Positions 20,801-30,768 of a DNA stretch of 64,000 nt are shown here, one piece after another. How positions within the stretch are numbered: position 1 is the first letter of the stretch; each line of letters begins with the position of its first letter. The translations under genes and the position numbers were made by a program. This stretch comes from Letharia columbiana (Eukaryota > Ascomycota > Lecanoromycetes > Lecanorales > Parmeliaceae): contig NW_023501125.1 in the NCBI RefSeq assembly GCF_014066305.1, positions 1 to 64,000 on the forward strand, read 5' to 3'. The notes under the pieces are model-generated. The model saw only the letters and a list, made by a program, of their open reading frames with translations. It was not told where the DNA came from and ran no database searches.

Positions 20801-21195
20801 TTCTTGAGTCTTTCGCGCACCGTAAAGTGTACGACCTGTGCAGTGTAGAATGGGTGGAGGGTTTCCAAGTGGACAAAGAGATCAAATCCCGTACGACACC
20901 AGCGATACGTGAAAAAGTCGAAGACTTGGAACCTGCCGAGGCACATGTAGCCGGAGGCGACAATAAGGGTGAAGCTGGCGACGAGGGTGGTGCAGAGGAC
21001 GATAAGGATGGAGATCAAAACGATGAATCTTCCAGTGATGAAGACGAAGATGCCTCGCGTCAGCAGGTGGCATTCGTCGATCGCGGTCGCTTCGATACTT
21101 GGACAATCCTCAACGTTCTCGGGTTAGGTGATCTCGATGATCTGCGTATGCTACGTCTGAGGGAAGGCTTCTTCAAGTTGCTTGAGCAATGTTGA
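17893..21195 (+). CDS. Giant APH-like kinase 3 with acidic tail
   Basis: Intronless, 1100 aa, with a clear ATG at 17893. Kinase domain at about residues 30-430: loop SGSYNIVF, lysine in MLKIPANG, hinge FILMERIDG, catalytic loop AHPDFDIQN, metal motif LIDWDGAAAVP; no key residue is missing. The tail shares island order with APH-2: LGWTWRLLRLGC with AKIGHV, WERIAIDV, CGTSYLK, YDLCSVEWVEG, then acidic repeats of Glu/Gly/Asp and the terminal module LDDLRMLRLREGFFKLLEQC. These shared islands make APH-2 and APH-3 the closest pair. Acidic stretches rich in GAA/GAT codons are low-complexity and probably disordered. Substrate unknown. Confidence 0.85.
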   Translation: MASTKTQKSMNSNEQDRHADGIRISGQERATFASILAIVDLDAISKFASTVRQSGHLSTATNLTRIVASLGFTPCKVNSAPFSGSYNIVFAIEFTDGVCWMLKIPANGHNQQFGELASKALISEARTMQLIKKATTIPIPAVYAFDGSLDNELHVPFILMERIDGTPLYKGWFNEDEKPKAQLEKFRARALQSLAAAMAQLNLFMLDHGGSVVFDSDGKAVGVGGAKIVDANAMWYSEDENPNNIDIFCEKGPFADPKPALRFMLDRRPSRPEDDAYLKGVDALLRMFVEWACEKKPHGPRFVLAHPDFDIQNILVAEDGTLRGLIDWDGAAAVPREVGCAQFPIWLMHDWIETQYDYDVSAGKPREEAGYNESSPNELSCYRAMYAQFMEQEIALNYKGSAHLTVHGTTPKEEADVTRRSLVMKNLEIATNTPMVTSDIVDHMLALIVDLTKLDWEDVQPDCDSSFSTHSEIETEMIERKLGSATVEYVSGSSGSGSESNICSNSDKDSTDTKATEIDDEDQAMVTNDSTNQFDGKAVNMDAFVTEPPLLSKVEAREQGTEPSADSRGDKPSSTSLGWTWRLLRLGCDKAEICLRSIAKIGHVQNDAVGRVAEVPAKVETQHGKVAMQGEFRQIKDISSTQGMEASRQPTNIASIIPTAKVDEISARKADLLKPAKAEKKLTEYTEEKAETEEQGIWERIAIDVRNCGVSVEILRKHEFQITSCVIYTIINELKAEQKQDQDLTAYVTLAEEAISVATETASSSTADAEPDSSAGMLALGRHATLIDKEVAIPTTQVTRVPPSSSFASTSGYKVLMEKIASRLRAWGRCGTSYLKCMFASPIASGRMRHLTSDSTVHSEEDEEDDVRSDDRGTPSFSVMFLSEDEVEVGEKEDDGEVVEETSALSVNTVAEDGKGEGEKHEGEPDVGEDDEGEGNKNEVKEDRMSEATGKTKDRHDSVHTEGSDQEHGLLESFAHRKVYDLCSVEWVEGFQVDKEIKSRTTPAIREKVEDLEPAEAHVAGGDNKGEAGDEGGAEDDKDGDQNDESSSDEDEDASRQQVAFVDRGRFDTWTILNVLGLGDLDDLRMLRLREGFFKLLEQC

Positions 21196-23438
21196 AGGCT
21201 GATGGATGATCGACGTGAGAAGAGTGATTTTGCTCCCAGAGAAAAATCTGCAGCTCGGAAGACGAGAGCTATAATTCTGAGGGAAGGAAACAGCACTTTG
21301 AGGGATGTTCGTAGGGTGATACAGGGATAAGCAGCTGACCTAGGTGCAGCCAAGTTGCTGGCAAAGATGGTGACTAGGTACAGAGGGCGCTTGTGACTGA
21401 GTGTATTCGTAAGGATTCATTGTTGCTAGGTATGGCCGGTAGAATGGTGGACGAGGCGTTGGCAATGGGCTTAATTCTAGGCATTAGGTGACCTGTCGGG
21501 GTCAATGGTATTGCTTTAATTCTAGGCATTAGGTGACCTGTCCCATGGGCCTTTCATTTCATAGAGTACCTGATCGATCACAAGGATCCGCAAGACGGAA
21601 TTGCCCATACTTTATGGAGAAGTCGATGGCTATCTCGTTCGAAAGCCTAGATTTATATGTTGATTGAAACGCGTGGATGAGTTAAATGACTCCGCGGGAT
21701 GATGGCGGAGAATTAGATCACGTGACACAAGCCAAGAATTTAATTACGGGACGATATCAAAGCTCGTTGAGCCAAATTGAACCTCACCCCACTCGCTCTA
21801 CTTTCCAAAGAGGCGTTCCGCTACGAGCTCGAGCTGATTCAGTAGGCAGTACTCATCTATTCTTCATAATATCATGGACAGCGTTCTCGCAAGGTCATTG
21901 CTTATTCTTGTGCTAGCCGTGTGGCCGTCTGCTTTGAAGCGGGCTTTGTAGGTGAGCATTGTACATCTGCAATCGTGTCTTATACATGACCGATGCTTGA
22001 TTTGGTGTCTCTACTACCGATGAACAACATCGATTTCTAGGTAGTGCCTGCAGTCCACATTGCACGTCCAGTCCCGAATCACACCTGCCTGAATTTATGC
22101 TGCGTTAACAACGTCCAATACTGTCCGATACTGGAGATTGAGGACAGATTCGTGTGGTACGGGGATCAAGCCCATTTTCATCGACACTTACCACTGAGGA
22201 CGAGCGGGATTCGACAGATCCGTGGGGTTTCACGCTCATCTTTGGAGACATCACGCTTCAGCCTTCTACAAGAAGCTAGGTTTGCAATTTATATACTCGA
22301 TTTAGTGATACTCTAATCCTCGACTCATTGATCACGCAGCTCTTTTAGACAAGCACTCAGCAGGCTGACGCTCTTCGATTACAAAAATTTCCGAGCCCAG
22401 ACAGCCTCCTAAGCCTTTTCCTACTACTGCTCGATCTTCTTTTTCTCTTAACGTCTCAAATCTGCACGACGTATTCCTTCGTAGGTCTCGCAGGGATCCC
22501 CATACTTTCTCCATATATTATGCTCTGGGCAATGCTCCATGTGCTTCTTGATGATGCAACGTGGGCCGAACACGTGATGGCCATTCGAGCTTGCTCTCAC
22601 TACCCTGTAGTCGGTAACGCTCTGTCTCTACGACAGAAACTACCAGCCGTGTATAGGTTACACCATTGATGAAGTCCTGTAATACGGTCAGTGATGTTAC
22701 GCCGAACCAGTCAGACTGGAACAGAACTATGTCGTACTCCGCTTGCTCTGTGAGAAATGGGATTTCTGGCTTTGGGACAGACCTGTTCTGCTCAAGTTGT
22801 CAGTGGTGTTAATCCCAGAGGAGGCGGTAGAAACCACCTGCTATTGAAAGACCTGACTTACTTGTTATCTGAGAGCACTCTTTTGCATTCGGTAAAGGTT
22901 TGGATCCAAAAGCTTGAGGTACGGCTGGTGATGTGGTAGAGGATACTTGCTTGGGGATTCGTAGAAGAGGAAAGATAAAAGTCGGTTATCACTTCCTAAG
23001 CACTTATAATCAAGCATGACTAGATGTTGACCTTAGCGCATCCTTCTATTCGCCACTATACAGCCTATGACACAGCATCTGACATGGCTTCTGACACGGC
23101 CTCTGCTACACTGGAGGTTGGTGTTGTGCATCGACTTCACCCGCATTACGGGGCGATCTTTCGCTTTGTGCCTTGCTGACACGCGCTTCAGGCGCGTCGT
23201 CCTGTCGGATTACCTAATGTCGATGTGATGAGGAGAAGACGTGTTGAGGTGTCAATAGTCCCGTCGATCGGGCATGCTTGGCGCACATATATCTAAATAT
23301 ATTTTTACCGTCCACATCGGCCGTCCTCCTTTCCACATCTCTTGCAACACTGTCGATTTTCACAGCTATCAAAGCGGTCAGCTGCTGCAGTAGTAATTGT
23401 ATCTATCCCGCGGAATCGCACCAGCAAACTCTCGGTAC
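21196..23438. other. Intergenic interval before APH-4
   Basis: I find no gene here. It contains a 27-bp direct repeat near 21471, a CACGTG site at about 21719, and an AT-rich element (ATATATTTTTACC) at about 23296 before APH-4. I searched both strands for a zinc-finger relative of genes A and C and saw none. Confidence 0.4.
21471..21542. repeat. 27-bp direct repeat, two copies
   Basis: The 27-bp segment starting TTAATTCTAGGCATTAGG occurs at 21471-21497 and again at 21516-21542, a 45-bp period. It could be a regulatory duplication or replication slippage. Confidence 0.7.
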
Positions 23439-26400
23439 ATGGCTGATGCTTCCGCCAACACCAATGCAAAGATGGCACGAACGTCTCTTCACCCCTCGGC
23501 CGGCAGCAAAGCATATCAAGATCATGACTTCATGAGACAATTTGGGGCAGTGCTCGCCCAACTCAAGGTTGGCAATATCGGCCCTCTCGCTGTGTCCGTC
23601 CGACAAAACATGCAAGCTCGAGACAGCACAGAGCAAACAGATCCATCCCAATCTACAGACAACACCGTGATAGGCTGCAAAGTCTCTCTCGAACCTCTTC
23701 GGGGCTCTTACAATATTGCATACCGCGTGCTGTTCGATGACGGAGTTGAATGGATCCTGAAAGTGCCTGCGAATGGCTCCCATGCCCGCTTTGACCGCCT
23801 AGCAGCAGATGCCATGACCTCGGAGGCTCTCACCATGAAGATGATCAAGCTATCGATCGCCATTCCAGTCCCCGCTGTCCATAGTTTCGATGTCTCGTCA
23901 AACAATGAAGTCGGTTGTCCCTACATATTGATGGATTTCCTCAAAGGCAGACCACTATATGAGGGTTGGTTCGACCCGAATGCTTCCAGCGCAAAACGTG
24001 AGCAATTTCGAGCCCGAGCCTTGCAGACTACAGCAGCAGCTATGGTACAGCTCAGTACATTCACTCTCCACCGCGGTGGGGCCCTACGATTCGACTCAGC
24101 TGGCCAACCCGTGGATGTTGCCGGTGCTAAGGTGCCGGATGCAAAAGCCTTTTATGATACCATCGACGGAGAACCTTACCCCGAACACGATGTTTGGTGC
24201 GAAAATGGTCCTACTACCGACCCTTCCTCCTATCTCTTATTCATGTTGAACCGTCGAGGCTACAAAAAGGGAGACAGTGCCTACAGCCGAGGTGTCCGTG
24301 AGTCTGCCGGCCTCTTCACAAAGTGGGCGCTTGAGCTGTCTGACAACATGGACCACAAGGAGCAGCAGTTTGTACTTGCACATCCAGATTTCGATATCCA
24401 AAACATTTTGGTGCACGATGATGGGACCCTCTCTGGAATTCTTGACTGGGACGGTGTAGCTGCAGTACCGCTATCGGTGGGATGCCTGAGGTACCCAAAC
24501 TGGCTTATACGGGACTGGGACCCTGTCAACTATAACTGGGACATCGAAGCCCACAAGCCGAAATCGTACTCTGGGCGCCCAGAGAACACTCCTGATGAGC
24601 TTGTCTGTTACCGAGCGATGTACGCGCAGTTCATCGAGATGCTGCTACCGACCGATTCTGCAAGTATCAAGACAGGCAAGATGGAGGCTGATATCATAAC
24701 GCGTATGTCTTTGATCACGGAGAGTCTCGAGATCGCTGTCAACAGACCAATGGCCACTAGTCAGATTGTCGGACATCTATATCAAGAAATCAAGCGAATT
24801 ACGGGAGAAGAGGGCGACAACGACTCGTCTGTCACTGTTTCTTTGGAATCAGGCGCAAGATCCGACATCAGTGATGGTGATGACTCGGAGACAGACTCTT
24901 TGGCGTCTGGGGATGAGGTAGAAGACGGGAATAGCGATGAAGACACCGCACCAACTGAGATAGAACAGTCCATTTCAGAGCTCTCAGATGATGGAAAGCG
25001 TTTATCCTCTGAGTGTTTTTGCCAGAAATGCATTGCAACCTTGCACCATTCTGAGCCAGAGGTCATCGACGAAGAGAAAGACGAGAACGATTTCTTGGCG
25101 CTGGATGCAACTCCTCGCGAGGGCCCAGAATTCGAACAAGACGGTCCTGAGATGGCTTTGTCTGACCAGGTCCCGGCGAAAGCGGCTGCTCATAAGCAAA
25201 AAGCTGCTTCTTTCGAAAAGGCTGGAGTTGCCGGATGGGCCAGCGGCTTGAGTGATTATGGGCCTACAGGTATAGCCAAAACACTCAATAACAAAGCAGC
25301 AACTGGATCGAAGCCTTCTGGAAAAGTAAGAGTGGTAAAATGGGCTCTCAAATTGGGTGCGAAAGGCTGCAAAGAAGCTTCTAAAGTCTTGCACAAAAAA
25401 GAAGCATACGGTTCGCAGCCGAAGGATCGGGTCGAAGCAACGCCTGCGCAGTTTGACGCTCAACCTGATTCAAAAACCGCAACGGCGGCCATACGTCTGT
25501 GCAACCGGACCGAGACCTTGCTGAGACAGATCAGTGCTCGGATGCATCAAGACCGCGCACCTGGAGCTGAGGGGTCAAACCCCAAAGAGACCAAGACTAA
25601 GCGCGTTCAAACTTTTCTCAACTGGCTGATCACCGTGGTCAAAAAGATGATCCGGAAGCGAGTAAAGGACGGTGTTGAAGTTGCAGAGATGCCTACAATC
25701 ACCGGAGGACGATTACCGCACAACGTCGTCCTAGTTGACATAGGGCATTGCCAGAGATGCAATCCTGTCGAGGAGAGTCCCGACAGAGAACAAGCAAATG
25801 ATCAAGATTACTCCGTCGAGACGAGTTCAGATGATGTCTGGGCTCACATTGCTGCAGAGATAGACAAGAGCGGCATTCCCGTCGATTTGATCAAGAAGCG
25901 CCAGGATGTGGTTGCGCAAAGCGTCATTGAAGAACTGGGGCAGGAAATTGAACGAGAGAAGGAGACGGAGCTTTATCTGAATGATAAGAAAGCCACTAGA
26001 ACAGCAAAAAGAGCAAAGAAGCGAACAGAAATACCAAACACAAAACACGAGAGCCATTCGGGTCCCATCCAGCCACCAGCTTCTGCCAAGTCAGAGCTTG
26101 CCAAGACAAGCTCAGTGAATATGCGCGTGGCCGAGACGGAAGCTGCACAGACTGGGATGCCAGAGGAGTTGGAAGCTAATTTGGAGGATGGAAAATTGGA
26201 TGAAACACCCCGATTTACCTCAGCTTCGCTTGGTGGAGTGGAAGGCTTGAATAGCGAAGAGATCGAGAAGCCAGAGCCCGAAAATGCCGAATGCCCAAAG
26301 TCCAGCATCCTAACCCCCGGAGACCCGGATCCGGATGCCGTTGATATGGACCATATTCCACCATACAATTATGAATCTGGATCTTCAGAACCTGAGTCAC

Positions 26401-27536
26401 TGATATCCAAGCTCGAAGCTGCCAAGCAGCGTTTTGATATGGAGATGGCACTGAAAGGGCAGCACTCTGGATCTACGCGTCTAGTACCTGGAAATACTGG
26501 CGTAGGAACCCCGCAACTTGGAGACTCCAAGCAGCAAACATCAACACATGACGCTGCAGCACCAGAAGCTATCGAGGAGGCCAACCGAAAGCTGCGCATG
26601 ATCTTGTCAAGCTTTGCGAAACCCCGAGCCGCTAGTAGCAGATCGGAATCGAATGGATTCCAGATCGCAGAAGATGATGGTGCCGCAACGGCGCGACTCG
26701 GAAGTGTGCAGTCTTCTGGAGCTATCGATCTAGCTAATCAAAAGCTGAAGGCGATGCTGTCGAGCCTTCAAGAGCCCGTAGCCGCGGATGCTGGCTTGCA
26801 GTCGAACATGTTCCAGATTATAGCCGATGACGACGAAGAACCTGAGAGCAGGAAAGGTTTCCAAACAGCATCATTCACATCTGTTTCCGTTGCTAGTCCG
26901 AAGGATGGGGCAGCACAGTTCCAGAAAGCCGTCAAATATGGTCGATGGTTTGAGACCCCCAAGGGCAGCTTGAATCGCATTGAAGATGAGGAGCGGGTGA
27001 ATGATAGCTCGAATGTTCATGAGATGACCTCACGACCCAGCAGCTACTCTTTAGAGAACAACGGAGGGTCGTTAGAGACTTCGGTAGCCAACCGCGAAGA
27101 TGAAAATGTGGCTACAGTCTGTGATTTCCAGCTTTTATCTCGGGACTACAACCAAGCTGAAGCATTCAACGTTCTCCAGATACCAGGCGTTGACGAAAAT
27201 TTCGAAGATTATGAGGAAGAATACGGTGTGGAAGGATTCACCCGAACTAGCAACGGTGGGGAATTCGCCGAGTCAGAAGAAGGTGAAGTGCAAGATGAAG
27301 AAATTGGCTTGCTCAGAGCGGCGCAGGGAAGTTTTGGGGAAAAGATCGTGAATAGGGTATCAGCCGGTGGTGAAGAGTCAGAACATCCTGGTCCAAAGAA
27401 GACCGTCGACCGGGGCAACTTCACAATGAGTGAAGTTTGCGTAGCCCTCGGAAACGGCAATCTCGATGAACAGCGTATGAGGAAGTTGAAGGTGGGGTTT
27501 ATGATGGTGCTTGCTGAAACTTTGGGGAAGATATAG
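23439..27536 (+). CDS. Giant APH-like kinase 4 with repeat-bearing tail
   Basis: Intronless, 1365 aa from the ATG at 23439; the open frame upstream offers only TTG. Kinase domain at about residues 20-420: loop RGSYNIAY, lysine in ILKVPANG, hinge ILMDFLKGR, catalytic loop AHPDFDIQN, metal motif ILDWDGVAAVP. The tail differs most from its paralogues. It has two Cys pairs (CFCQKC; HCQRC), a basic helical stretch around LKLGAKGCKEASKVLH, the module VWAHIAAEIDKSGIP, and a 51-residue internal duplication at 26568-26843. It still ends with the family C-terminal module (MSEVCVALGNGNLDEQRM). No zinc-finger partner lies beside it. Substrate unknown. Confidence 0.85.
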   Translation: MADASANTNAKMARTSLHPSAGSKAYQDHDFMRQFGAVLAQLKVGNIGPLAVSVRQNMQARDSTEQTDPSQSTDNTVIGCKVSLEPLRGSYNIAYRVLFDDGVEWILKVPANGSHARFDRLAADAMTSEALTMKMIKLSIAIPVPAVHSFDVSSNNEVGCPYILMDFLKGRPLYEGWFDPNASSAKREQFRARALQTTAAAMVQLSTFTLHRGGALRFDSAGQPVDVAGAKVPDAKAFYDTIDGEPYPEHDVWCENGPTTDPSSYLLFMLNRRGYKKGDSAYSRGVRESAGLFTKWALELSDNMDHKEQQFVLAHPDFDIQNILVHDDGTLSGILDWDGVAAVPLSVGCLRYPNWLIRDWDPVNYNWDIEAHKPKSYSGRPENTPDELVCYRAMYAQFIEMLLPTDSASIKTGKMEADIITRMSLITESLEIAVNRPMATSQIVGHLYQEIKRITGEEGDNDSSVTVSLESGARSDISDGDDSETDSLASGDEVEDGNSDEDTAPTEIEQSISELSDDGKRLSSECFCQKCIATLHHSEPEVIDEEKDENDFLALDATPREGPEFEQDGPEMALSDQVPAKAAAHKQKAASFEKAGVAGWASGLSDYGPTGIAKTLNNKAATGSKPSGKVRVVKWALKLGAKGCKEASKVLHKKEAYGSQPKDRVEATPAQFDAQPDSKTATAAIRLCNRTETLLRQISARMHQDRAPGAEGSNPKETKTKRVQTFLNWLITVVKKMIRKRVKDGVEVAEMPTITGGRLPHNVVLVDIGHCQRCNPVEESPDREQANDQDYSVETSSDDVWAHIAAEIDKSGIPVDLIKKRQDVVAQSVIEELGQEIEREKETELYLNDKKATRTAKRAKKRTEIPNTKHESHSGPIQPPASAKSELAKTSSVNMRVAETEAAQTGMPEELEANLEDGKLDETPRFTSASLGGVEGLNSEEIEKPEPENAECPKSSILTPGDPDPDAVDMDHIPPYNYESGSSEPESLISKLEAAKQRFDMEMALKGQHSGSTRLVPGNTGVGTPQLGDSKQQTSTHDAAAPEAIEEANRKLRMILSSFAKPRAASSRSESNGFQIAEDDGAATARLGSVQSSGAIDLANQKLKAMLSSLQEPVAADAGLQSNMFQIIADDDEEPESRKGFQTASFTSVSVASPKDGAAQFQKAVKYGRWFETPKGSLNRIEDEERVNDSSNVHEMTSRPSSYSLENNGGSLETSVANREDENVATVCDFQLLSRDYNQAEAFNVLQIPGVDENFEDYEEEYGVEGFTRTSNGGEFAESEEGEVQDEEIGLLRAAQGSFGEKIVNRVSAGGEESEHPGPKKTVDRGNFTMSEVCVALGNGNLDEQRMRKLKVGFMMVLAETLGKI
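26568..26843 (+). repeat. Internal 51-codon duplication in APH-4
   Basis: Two copies start with AIEEANRKLRMILSS and AIDLANQKLKAMLSS, exactly 51 codons apart. Each continues to a matching FQIAEDDG or FQIIADDD block about 31-32 residues later. The copies have diverged at many positions, so this is an old protein repeat, probably an amphipathic helix plus an acidic linker. Confidence 0.7.
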
Positions 27537-28220
27537 GTGGACATGGGATGGTGGTATTTCTTATGAAGGGCACTATTATAGGGAAATAGGTGAGGCTGAT
27601 GGAGTGAGAATATGAAAGAAGTCGAGTAGTGAGGAAGGCTCGGGACTTTGAGGGCGATGAAGGGTTCTTAAGATCCCAGACACTACGGGTTTTCTTGGTC
27701 AGGAGTACAGTTCGTTGCAGCTTTCAGAGTCAAACACAGAGGTCTTGTACATGGTCGTTCCAGTAGAGGTCAGGTTGAGCAGAAATGTAAGCGCTTATAA
27801 ATTCAATTTCAGTCTCATTCTTGCCAGCTGAACTACTAGCCTGTGACCTGTCTAGTAATGCAAACTATTTCATACGGAGTTCCTAACAACTGTTTCTTCG
27901 TTATACCTTCTGTGAGCCCTTGTGGGAAACCATTTACCTGTGAAAATACGACATGTAAGCGCGATCCCCTCGCTTCTCACCTGACGCGCACTCGGGCAAT
28001 TTTTGGCATCTCTATGTTGACAACCCAGGCAGCCAGATGTACTTGCCCGTTCCTCGGGTCTTTTGTGAATTTTTCTAAGACAGTCCTCGGTTAGCCTAAA
28101 AATTACTTCAAGTGGCTCAACACCATAACGCCAAGACAATCGTCTACGCTCCATCGGCTTCACTGCACCATATCACCCAACGCTCTCAACATTTCGCCAA
28201 CATCACACTACCAACCTAAC
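27537..28220. other. Intergenic interval
   Basis: No gene supported. Open frames on both strands around 27843-28163 contain several cysteines but do not match the zinc-finger spacing of genes A and C. Confidence 0.4.
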
Positions 28221-29172
28221 ATGAAGATCCCTCTACTCGACGCCCTCTGTTCTTCTTTCTTATCCATCACCAACTCCCTCCTCCCAAACCCACCGTTCAG
28301 CAATTTTCAGTTTACACAAAAGCCAGAATACAACATGGCGCCGGGACAACTACCTCGCCCACCACGGCAACCGAACCATCCACCTTTTCCTGACCCGACT
28401 CAACACAAGGGGCAGGAACGGGTGCATCGCCTGTCTTCGGAAGCATACCAAGCATTCCGCCTTCGCATGGATATGCAACATCAATTCTGGCTCCAGCGTA
28501 CCAAGGACCACTTCCATCAACTTATCATGTGGGCGGAGCGTCAACCGTCGAACGGAACCGTGCGCAAGGTCGAACGCCCCAATGACGAGGATCGTTTTGC
28601 CGTGGCCTATGGCACCGGCCCTGATCCTGATTTACGGGATCTACTGGTGTGTTTGCAACATATTTCGGTATTATTGGAAGTCTCTGACTGACTCTGGCTG
28701 CAGGAGATCATCTTCATCAACCATGGCGAGGTGAGCTTGCAACATGATGGTCGCGATTCAACTGGCAAGCACTGGATCAAATGCTTCGGTGTAAGCCGCC
28801 ACAGTTCCTATAACCCGTGATTTGATACTGACACCGTCACAGAAAATGCAACCAGGTTCTCTCGAGCGACCCACCGAAAAAGCCATCGTCTGCGTTTCTT
28901 CAAAGCTGGAAATGGCGACCGTCCCGCGACCTCGGACACGGGGGGTGCCCGGAAAAGGGAAGGAAAAGGCGACACGTGATGGCGATGAGTGGCCTCCTCA
29001 AGTCCCAGGCGTGGTGAAGGGAGCTCCTGAAAATTTGTTTTCGCTACCGTGGTTCAAGCAGTTACCCTGGTTGGAGCCCGGTGTGGCGGAAGTGCTTCGA
29101 GAGAAGATGGAGGCCGAAGAGTTTCAGGCTGAGCGCTGGGAGCAGTTAGCGAGGAGACGTCGAAGGGGTTGA
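28221..29172 (+). CDS. Hypothetical protein, three exons
   Basis: Exons 28221-28646, 28704-28790 and 28843-29172 join in frame through introns of 57 nt (GTGTGT...TGCAG) and 52 nt (GTAAGC...CACAG), giving 280 aa; starting at the second ATG (28335) it would be 242 aa. I recognise no domain. The start is proline-rich (PRPPRQP), the middle has aromatic and charged helical sequence (FWLQRTKDHFHQLIMW), and the end is basic (ARRRRRG). Two splice junctions that both preserve frame support a real gene. The first 38 residues are weakly hydrophobic and could be a 5' UTR instead. Confidence 0.5.
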
Positions 29173-30114
29173 AAATGCTTGGGAAGCTAGCTGGGAGAAG
29201 GCGGCTTTGTTCATAGATATGAAAAAGTGGTACGAAGGCGAGTCCCGGGCGGAGAATGTGCAGCTCAAGACTGTTGTCTCGGTCTACACAAGAGAGTTCG
29301 CGCATGTCATATCTTGTTTTTCTCCTGGTCCCGTCAAGGTTCAAATAGCCTACAATTTTCGTTTCCCGTCCTCCTTGATCGCAGTTCCAAGACTTAGTAC
29401 AGTCATGCGTCGATTGTTCGTTAGACCGTTGAAGTCTCCATAATAGCAGGAAAACTTCTTTGAGCACGGAGATCCGCAGCATGCGTTGTCTGAGTCCGAC
29501 GATACTGATTGTCTCCATATGATATGTCTCAAGCTCTGACCCCCGCGGTGAGGGGCGTTCTGAGACATGGTTTCGCTCTTCAGAGACCAAGCCTTCTGAT
29601 ACACGATATCATCGAAGAACGGGCAGGTGACTTCAAAAAAATGTGTATCGCTCTCTGACGATTCTTTTGCTAGTCTAACTCACTGGGCCAAGTCCGAGCT
29701 TACATTCTAACTCCTATGCTCCTTGCAATGTTTTTTTTTTCATTTTCTCTACAATGCATTCATTCGACAAAGAATCGAACATAGAGACAATACAAATCGC
29801 GGCTGCGACTATCTTGTCTCTCATGACAAAGGAACACGCACAAAGCGTTTGTCGTCGCCTTAGCTGTACGGCACGAAGAGAAGTTTTCGGTGGCTTTGTG
29901 TTTGCGGCTTTAGATACGCAGCTGTCCTCCCCATCCGATCTTTTTCGGCATCAACTGTTCACCCTACCGTCAGAATTCACCAGAGTCCCAGTTCTACAGT
30001 GCTTTGCGACCGCTCCGTAGCCTTCAAACTCAGAGCCAGGCCTCGCCCAACCCCAGGCCTATATATATATCAAAATCGAAGTACAGCGCCTTAAGCGCAG
30101 GCTAGGGATCCAAG
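29173..30114. other. Intergenic interval with promoter of next gene
   Basis: Mostly non-coding. An 88-codon ATG frame at 29754-30020 has no recognisable domain and is not called. A long T run lies at about 29731-29740. A TATATATATATC element at about 30060, some 55 bases before the next ATG, is a plausible TATA box. Confidence 0.4.
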
Positions 30115-30768
30115 ATGTCTCGCGACACTGGCCACCGTTACAGTCACGCTGGACGTCGAGTCACACGCAAGATGCTTGTTCTTTCCCGTAAAGTAGCGAA
30201 CCTCCTACACCCGTCGGGTTCCATGGCCGTTGTCACCAAGCGGACCGGCCAACGTTTCTCGCTCATCTCTCGCGCGGATTACCAAGCTACCCTCGCTCCG
30301 CAAGGCGTCCCAGCTTCGCAGCGCGAGTCGGAAGTCTCCGTGCAGCTTGTTGGTTTTCATGTCGTTTGCGGATTCTGTGATGGGTTTGTGGTGAGGAATG
30401 GGGTCATACGGAATTGCGCTCATCAGAGAGATTCTTCGTCTAGCATGTCGGACCACAGTAGAGAAAGAGGTCAGGGAGCGGTGAGATCACGCACGTCCGT
30501 TCCTTCCAGATCTCCACGCCGAACCACTACCGCTGCTGATAACATCTCGAACCTTGTCCTCCGCACAAGCGATGCGGCTAGAAAAACTCATGTTCGCCGT
30601 ACGGACGAGACTCGAGTGAGCCATTGCTTGGATGAAGACACGGTCACTGAGACTGACAATTCTGTTGGCAGTGACGGAAATGACCAGTCTCGTTGCAATC
30701 CAGAAACCCTCATGCAGGATTGGAGGGAGTGGTCCGAAAGGTGGGAACGACGCGTGAAGAGCAGGTGA
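30115..30768 (+). CDS. Hypothetical basic protein, 217 aa
   Basis: A single ATG-started frame of 217 aa with a TATA-like element about 55 bases upstream. The N-terminal half is basic with a hydrophobic core (VQLVGFHVVCGFCDGFVV), including a C-x2-C. The C-terminal half is Ser/Arg/Thr-rich and likely disordered, ending DWREWSERWERRVKSR. I do not recognise a family. It may be lineage-specific. The frame is longer than expected by chance in this region, but there is no independent support. Confidence 0.4.
   Translation: MSRDTGHRYSHAGRRVTRKMLVLSRKVANLLHPSGSMAVVTKRTGQRFSLISRADYQATLAPQGVPASQRESEVSVQLVGFHVVCGFCDGFVVRNGVIRNCAHQRDSSSSMSDHSRERGQGAVRSRTSVPSRSPRRTTTAADNISNLVLRTSDAARKTHVRRTDETRVSHCLDEDTVTETDNSVGSDGNDQSRCNPETLMQDWREWSERWERRVKSR

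Noticed and set aside
27870..28163. Minus-strand frame with GCLGCQHRDAKNC as a fourth zinc-finger gene
   Set aside because: The His/Cys order and spacing do not match genes A and C, and there is no matching intron.
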